Shown here: piece by piece, positions 57,480-64,000 of the stretch
Position numbering within the stretch: the stretch's first letter is position 1
Layout of the letters: the number at the start of each line of letters is the position of its first letter
Assembly (NCBI GenBank): GCA_029948255.1
Contig: JALIZF010001684.1
Span: 248,001-312,000 of the forward strand
Source: Telmatactis stephensoni
Taxonomy: Eukaryota > Cnidaria > Anthozoa > Actiniaria > Isophelliidae
Direction of reading: 5' to 3'
DNA length: 64,000 nucleotides
Notes under the pieces: model-generated
The model's input: the letters and a program-made list of their open reading frames with translations, nothing else
The model's database searches: none
Told to the model about the DNA's origin: nothing
Translations under genes and position numbers: made by a program

Positions 57480-58267
57480 ATGAAGCAGAAAGGCCACGCG
57501 GTCTTAGGCTTCCTGCTTATCTCTTACTTGCATCTTTGGTTTCTGTTTTACACAAACCTAAGCGATATAAAACTAATCACGAAACAACCAGGCATTTATT
57601 CTGTTGATTGTAAGCCGCTAAATGCCGCCCTGGTGGAAAAAACTTCAGAACATGGAATCGCCGCATCATTTGCAACACAGAACGCCATTGTTCCTTCGTT
57701 TAAAAGAAAGTTCCTTCAACGTAGAATCCTTTATTCTTCTAATGGCACAGCTACTTTCAACCCAACTGTGCTTCATCGGGATATTGACATCACAATATAT
57801 ATGGATATTTCACCTAATCCAGGTCCCGATTCATGGAGTGATGGCCTGCGTACTCTTTACTTGAACGCCAGGAGTTTGAAAGCTTTTGTGTCGCTTGGTG
57901 AAGATTCATCACACAAGGTCCCAAAGATTACCTTACTACAATTGAATGTCTACAGCGCTGATTATGATGTCATCTGTATCTGCGAAACTTGGCTAAACTC
58001 ATCTGTTTTCGACAGTGAAGTGTTACCTGGTTACTCTATCTTTCGACAGGATAGAATTGGTCGCACTGGAGGTGGGGTATTAATTGCTGTCAAAGAAAAT
58101 CTACAATCTTCTCGTCGCACTGATTTAGAGAGGGATGGCCTTGAACTGGTTGTTGTTGAGCTCACAAAAGCTAACAATAAACCTATTCTACTCTACACTT
58201 TCTATCGTCCTCCTGATTCTACGCCCGATATCCTGCTGCAGCTTAATTCTTCACTTCAGGACACCAA
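57480..58267 (+). pseudogene. CR1-like polyprotein, N-terminal part with 2A-like motif and endonuclease
   Basis: The ATG at 57480 starts a protein with a hydrophobic segment (AVLGFLLISYLHLWF), a short linker, the motif DISPNPGP at 57804-57827 and then an endonuclease/exonuclease/phosphatase fold. Recognisable boxes are LYLNARSL (Asn), DVICICETWL (Glu) and YTFYRPP. The frame is cut just before the GDFN box by the MITE at 58268. The DxxxNPGP tail resembles 2A ribosome-skipping peptides known in some animal non-LTR elements, but the usual Glu after D-(V/I) is Ser here, so activity is uncertain. The native product would nick target DNA for reverse transcription. Confidence 0.85.
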
Positions 58268-58821
58268 TAGTCTCCCTCGCAGCCGTGTTTAGCCTCGTCA
58301 CGCAAGGCTCCCTCGGAAAAACACGGCTGCTTCAATGGGCGCTACATTCCATTCCAAGTCCTTAACCAATCAGAGCTTGACTCTCAAAATCAAGGAGTCA
58401 TTCGCGCCAAAAATGCCAAAAGGTCTACATATAGCGTTCCGTTGACTTGGAGAATAATTGGATTAACCTCGGATCCCAAAACAACAGCTAGTTTACAAAC
58501 ACTTCACTTCGTTTCATTCGAAGTGTCTGGTATCATTTGAGAAATATACAAAGAAGAAAGTTTTACTGATCTTCCATCTGTACATATCTTTTCGTATTCA
58601 AAAATTTGAAACTTATTTTTGGTAGTGCAATGTTTACTCTCTTTGTGGTGTTGACAGATATAAAACTTATTTCCGGAACACGGGAAATGGACCGTTTGCT
58701 GATGTATCTTCTGATTGGACAACTGATACAATTGGAATGGAATGTAGCGCCCACTGAAGCAGCCGTGTTTTTCCGAGGGAGCGTTGCGTGACGAGGCTAA
58801 ACACGGCTGCGAGGGAGACTA
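58268..58821. mobile_element. 554 bp MITE inside the retrotransposon endonuclease
   Basis: The ends TAGTCTCCCTCGCAGCCGTG and CACGGCTGCGAGGGAGACTA are perfect inverted repeats, continuing for about 100 bases with few changes. GGACACCAA occurs directly outside both ends (58259-58267 and 58822-58830), a 9 bp target duplication as in Mutator-like elements. It has no coding capacity. Confidence 0.92.
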
Positions 58822-61339
58822 GGACACCAACGAACTGGATTGCATTGTTGTTGTTGGCGATTTCAACCTTCCTGACATAGTATGGTCATCTGATGAGACT
58901 ACTCCTTTAAATACCGGAGAACAACTACAGAATGAGTCCTTGTGTGATTTGATTGGCGATAACTTTCTTCAACAGTTTATTCTTGGCTCTACTCATATTG
59001 CTGGCAATAAATTGGATCTTCTACTCTGTAATCGTCCAGAGGTTATCGAGAATGTCTCAACATCACATCCCAACGAGGTCAAATTTCCAACAGATCATTA
59101 TCTTATCGAATTCCAGATCAGATTGAAGTTCAGGCGAGCAAAACCAGTCAAACGCCGAATATACAACTATAAACGGGCCAGCTTTGAAGATCTACGCAAT
59201 TGCCTGACGAATGTACCATTTGTTACTGCTACTTCCGAGAATATGGACGAATATTGGTCAAACTGGAAGGACTTGTTTCTAACTGCCATAGAGGAGTATA
59301 TCCCAATCAAAATTGTCCGCGATACAAACTCACCACCCTGGATTGATAGAGAAGTTCATCACCTTATCCGTAAGAAATACGCAGTATTAAAAAGATATCG
59401 TCAAGATAAAACTCTGGAACGTAAGAGGAAATTGCGTACCGTAAGCCAAAAGATCAAGTATCTAGTACGTAAGAAACACAGAGACTATCTTTCTAAGGTT
59501 GAAGATTCTTTCAAGGACAACCCAAAAAAGTTCTGGAACTATCACAAAGCTGTCCTTCATCATCGGTCGAATCATGGTGCTGTAGTGACGTACAATGGGG
59601 TGAAAGCTCAAAAGCCAGCAGAGAAAGCTGACCTCTTCAATCGATTCTTCTCTTCAGTATTCCTACCAGCTACTTCAAATGTAAACACAGCCATCGATGA
59701 ATATTCATTTGCTTCTATCACAGATATGCAAATATCTGAAATAACACTAAACGTGGATGAAGTTTGTGATTGTCCGAACGGCTTAGACACCTCAAAGGCA
59801 TGTGGTCCCGATGGACTATCTGCCCGCGTGTTGAAAGAATGTGGTAACCAAATTGGTCCGAGCCTCTGCGCGTTATTCAATCAGTCTCTTCAAACTGGCT
59901 GTATTCCATCTGAGTGGAAATCTGCAGATGTCACACCCATCCATAAAAAAGATTCAAAAGAACTTTGCGAAAATTACCGACCTATCTCATTACTCCCAAT
60001 TGTTAGTAAAGTTCTGGAACGCTGTGTGTTCAACAGATTATACAATCATGTGAAATGCTCCATCTCCCAATTTCAACATGGCTTTATAAGAAATCGATCG
60101 TGTATTACAAACCTATTGTCTGCGCTTCACAATATTGGACAATGCCTGGATAAGAACACGCAGGTTGATGTACTGTACCTTGACCTCGCAAAGGCCTTTG
60201 ACTCGGTTGATCACCGAATTCTTCTAGCCAAACTCAGGTCCTACGGTGTAACAGGGAAATTGCTCAACTGGTTTGCTGACTATCTTAACGGTCGTCTACA
60301 AAGAGTTGTGTTAGATGGTGTGGCATCACAATGGGCTCCCGTCACTTCAGGGGTCCCCCAAGGGAGCCTCTTGGGTCCATTGTTATTTATCCTCTTCATA
60401 AACGATCTCTCTGACGTGGTAACTGACAGTACAAGAACAGCTTTGTATGCTGATGATACAAAGTTATATCGCCGTATTACATCAGTGAGTGACTGTTATA
60501 CTCTTCAAAGAGATTTAACAAATCTCAATACTTGGTGCTGCGAAAATAACATAAAGTTCAATACATCCAAGTGCAAAGTATTAACTGTGACGCGCAAGCA
60601 ACACCCTGTAATGTTTGACTATCGCCTAGATGTAGCCAGCTTGGAGCGAGTACAAGAAGAAAAGGACCTTGGTGTCATTGTTTCCAGTAAGCTCTCCTGG
60701 AACAAGCATGTAGCAGTCATTGTGGCTAAAGCTAACAAACTCCTTGGGCTTGTACGACGAACCTGCCCTTTACTAACAAAAACTCAGGTCAGGCGTTCTT
60801 TATACCTAACGCTCGTCAAGCCACACCTGTGCTATGCCACTGAGGTATGGTCCCCTTGCCAAAACTCACTTAAGAAGATGGTGGAACAAGTTCAAAGACG
60901 AGCAACGAGGTGGATCCTTCGCGTCAAAGTGGGAGAGATGTCCTACAAGGATAGACTTATCAAGCTCGAGCTTCTTCCCTTGTGTTATGATAGAGAACTG
61001 AAAGATCTGGTTTTCTTCTATAAGTCCCTGCATGGGCATACAGATTTAGATGTCCGTCAATTTGTAAGATTTGTGACTCATGGTCGGACTAGATTGAGCA
61101 CGTGCTCTCTGAACTTAACTATGCCTGCTTGTAAGACCACCACATTTCAGGCATCTTTTTTTAATCGAATAGTGAAACTTTGGAATAACATAATTGCTAT
61201 CAAACCTTCAAGTAGTTTAAAAACTGTATCTGCATTTAAGAAATTTTTGAAAGAAACCTTTTTAAATCTGACAAAGCAAACTTATGATATAGATTTTGCA
61301 TGCACGTGGACTTTAGCACGTAATTGCCCGTGCCATTAA
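58822..61339 (+). pseudogene. CR1-like polyprotein, endonuclease end and reverse transcriptase
   Basis: After the MITE the frame resumes with VVVGDFNLPDI and later TDHYLIEF, the last endonuclease boxes. The reverse transcriptase follows, with ACGPDGLS, NYRPISLLPIVSKVLE, FDSVDHRIL, SGVPQGSLLGPLLF and the catalytic YADD at 60446-60457, then LGVIVSSKLSW and a C-terminal region ending at the stop 61339. All core RT motifs are intact and no other stop or frameshift was seen, which points to a recently active source. The N-terminal half is separated from it by the MITE, so this copy should not make a full product. Confidence 0.9.
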
Positions 61340-61526
61340 TTAATTATTGATTCATGTCTGTAGACTCTATGATTATAATTCCTTTGATCTATTGATTTAT
61401 TTATTATTATTCTTTTTTTAGGGTGGTACCTCGCATGGGACATTAGTCCCGTTCGTACTCACCCCTTTGGGTTATACTCAATGAATCTAATTAAAATAAA
61501 AATAAAATAAAATAAAATAAAATAAA

Positions 61527-62360
61527 GTAACGGCAAATTTATATTTCATTTTAGCTAGAGAAAGATAAGGTTTGGAGCGAAACTCAATAATTAGTTCTAC
61601 ATTCAACCTCACTACTTTCCTACACAACTTTGCTTTGTTTTCTATAAACTTTGTCCACACCTAGATCATTGTCGTCCTTTAATCGATCCCTCAATCTATT
61701 GTCACAAATACAACGCTCTACGTACCGCTTTTCCAAGTCGTCAGTGTTCTAAGTTCACCAATTTATCGATCAACTCTTTCCATTTATTTTTTATTTTACT
61801 CATTCAGTCGTTCTTCTTTTCTCCATATTCCATTCATATTCCTCCGTTTATTTTAGGGAAACCATTGACTTCAACCATTGACTTCAACCGGCCAGAGTTA
61901 ATCGTCCGTCGCGGAACAACCCGACCCAAGAGACTGAGATACCGTGTGTGTCTTTTTAAAAACACTGAGCAGCAATATGTGAAATGTGAGTTTTTTAGAA
62001 TAATCTTTCCGTCGTTTCAAATTGGTTTGTGCTTACTAATAATGAAGCATGGTAAATATTCAAAAATGTAAAAGTGGCTCGCTGAAAACCAGTTCTCAAT
62101 AAGATTTGAATTGGACGCGCCTGTCTCACCTGTCTCCTGCATGGTTATGCTCTTCACTTTGGATTTGATTAAACAATGAAGATAACTTTGAGATAACCTC
62201 AGACTAAACTCCTATTCATGAAGACAAATATCAAAAAGATGGGAAAACAAAACATGACTGACGATCGATTTGTAAGTTATTTTGTTATAGGGGTTTTGAT
62301 TTAGGAACTCAGAGAAATGATATTTTAATTCGCGCGCTTATGAGAACTATAAAGGTAAGA
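61527..62360. other. Continuation of the host repeat, no gene
   Basis: 61527-61660 matches 55475-55610. The rest to 62360 is A/T-rich with short open frames of no recognisable family. Confidence 0.5.
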
Positions 62361-62369
62361 CTGAGAGAA

Positions 62370-63510
62370 TTCGAGAGCATAGCAGTCCAAACATTAACAT
62401 GAGAGAAAGTTTTTAACCGATCCTTGAATGGAAATTTGAAGCCTTTTGTTGTTACTGGACTAGGCTAGTCAAAGAATAAAGTCTGCTCAGACCAAAAGTT
62501 ATCCAGAACAATACATGTAGAAAGTTCATTGGCTAATAAAATAGTTCAATTCTGCTTGCTTTAATTTTAGTCTATTGTAAATAGAACAAATATTTGTTGA
62601 GCAAAAATAAAAATGTAGCAGCCTAGATAGCAAAATGAGAAAAAAAGCTAAAATCAAATATCGTGCAACTTAAATACGTGCAACCCCCGATCAATTATCT
62701 AATGGTCCGTCCCTGAAAGAGAAACATGTACACGCTGCCTACCTTTTGAAAATTCCGAACTTGTACAAGTTTTCCTTGCAGATTTAACCCCCCAAATTTC
62801 AGAATGTTTTTCTTACAAACCTCTTACAAATTACTGAAGCAATTGTCATGGACATTAATTTGAAAAAATAGTACGTCGGAATATTAATTTTTCGTTTCGA
62901 ATTCGTATCCGTAGTCGTTTCAAAAACTCACTCAACCCGAACTGAAAGACGAAGGACACAGATAACATTTTTTGGAGGCTGGACGACTTTTTTTGTTTGA
63001 GTCATTGAGGATTGTGTATGCCTCGTTTCGTGAAGATGCCTTCAATCTGTAGAACCATAGTTTAAAATCTCTCCAAATATAAGTCTGAAGAGAGGTATAG
63101 TTATTTTTTTCTCATTTCAATCCCTGGCTACGTTGCTACGTTTTATTTTAGCTCAACAAATATCTGCTTAATTTACAATACACTAAAATTTCAGCTAGCA
63201 GATTTGAATTATTCAACCGATTTGAATTCCTGAGGTGTCGCTTACGAAAGCTTCGACTGTATAGCCTTTTTTTAACTAGGTTGCTACGTTCAGGTTTAAA
63301 AAAATCACAGCAGAATTACAGCAAGCAGAATTGCGCTATTTCATCAGCCAATGAGCTTTGCAGATTATTACAGCTCAGGATAACTTTTGGTCCGAGCAGT
63401 CTTTATTCTTTGACTAGCCTAGTCAAGTAACAACGTACGAATTGAAAACAAGGCTTCAAACTTCTACTCAAGGTAGGTGGAAAACCCTCTCTTGTCTTTG
63501 GACTGCCTCT
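62370..63510. repeat. Repeat block with inverted ends of about 300 bp
   Basis: 62380-62650 (GACTAGGCTAGTCAA, GTCTGCTCAGACCAAAAGTTATCC, TAGTCTATTGTAAAT) is present in reverse at about 63110-63480 (GATAACTTTTGGTCCGAGCAG, TTGACTAGCCTAGTC). The interior (62885-63050) matches 52490-52650. The unit looks like a TIR element related to the 51.9-55.9 kb repeat. Confidence 0.7.
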
Positions 63511-64000
63511 CCCCATATATAGTATATGACTTCATACGCGCGTGAAATTGAAGATGAGTTTCCATTGCTAATCCAAACGCTAATCTTAAAATCAATGGTT
63601 TTCTTTAGATTAATTTAATCCTGAATTAACACTAAATCATTTTTCGAACATCTCCGCCCTGGTTATCTTCTGAGCCTACTTAATTGCAACAGTTAAATTA
63701 TATAGGGGGATAAATCATCGATCCAACATAAGTAACCAAGATTATCTCATGCCAAGCCGTCTCGTAAAGGGACTACCCCTCACCTCCCCTTTAAAGTGGC
63801 TCAAATTTAAGATACCGCGTACCGGATCACGATTTCCTTGAATATTCGTCAAAGGGGAATTTGTTTCTAGTCTCAAAAAATGAGTGATATTCAAGTTAAA
63901 TGGTTTTGAAACCTTAAATAATTTTGGAAAATAATTTATGACAACAAGTCTCGACGTTTCGATGCTTGCAGGCATCATTCTAAAGAGAACTGCTATGTGC
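63511..64000. other. Window end, nothing recognised
   Basis: No gene, RNA or clear repeat could be supported in the last 490 bases. Confidence 0.4.

Larger units (their letters stand above)
57451..61526 (+). mobile_element. CR1-like non-LTR retrotransposon, nearly complete, interrupted once
   Basis: It comprises an apurinic endonuclease region, a MITE, and a reverse transcriptase region, followed by a 3' untranslated part and an (AAAAT)n tail at 61491-61526. The sequences on either side match an uninterrupted relative at 55430-55480 (TTTTTTAGTGAGGAATGTTTGTT...AAGTAACGGC), so the retrotransposon inserted into an older repeat. The coding frame is open apart from the MITE. Confidence 0.85.

Overview
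This is eukaryotic, AT-rich nuclear DNA with GT-AG introns, many short inverted-repeat (MITE-like) elements, tRNA-derived SINE fragments and CR1/L2-like non-LTR retrotransposons. The recognisable host genes are secreted chymotrypsin-fold serine proteases that end in a six-cysteine ShKT domain. Together with the repeat content this suggests a cnidarian, most likely a hexacoral (stony coral or sea anemone). The taxon is an inference; no rRNA or mitochondrial marker is present.

The core of the window is a cluster of four genes, all on the minus strand, here called A (11174-13668), B (23510-25346), C (28292-32149) and D (42979-48270). Each can be read as six exons: signal peptide; propeptide plus catalytic His; catalytic Asp; catalytic Ser; a low-complexity linker; and a terminal ShKT domain. 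Every intron is phase 1, so each internal exon is a symmetrical module. A/B and C/D are two pairs of duplicates whose flanks also align. In A and B the linker is a run of about 23-27 mostly glycine residues; in C and D it is a 25-codon Gly/Ser/Tyr/Lys-rich exon with one Cys. Gene A carries a one-base insertion directly after the catalytic serine codon. A fifth minus-strand gene, E (50746-51147), is a small two-exon secreted six-cysteine protein resembling half of a von Willebrand factor type C domain.

Layout: 1-9 kb has simple repeats, MITEs and two 5'-truncated retrotransposon fragments. 9-13.7 kb is gene A with flanks homologous to B. 14.3-19.4 kb is a large inverted duplication. 21.4-26.8 kb is gene B with a tandemly repeated promoter region. 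28-33.2 kb is gene C and flank. 33.6-37.7 kb is a tRNA-derived SINE split by a 3.76 kb DNA transposon with a 9 bp target duplication. 38-42 kb is MITE-rich. 43-49.3 kb is gene D and flank. 50.7-51.2 kb is gene E. 51.9-64 kb is a nest of repeats, including a 1.1 kb near-perfect palindrome and an almost complete CR1-like retrotransposon whose endonuclease is interrupted by a 554 bp element.

The proteases are probably secreted zymogens activated by cleavage after an Arg before VVNG/VING/IING. They appear chymotrypsin- or elastase-like rather than trypsin-like, because residue 189 is Gly. The flexible linker would tether the ShKT module to the catalytic domain. I found no operons, CRISPR arrays, rRNA genes or convincing functional tRNA genes.
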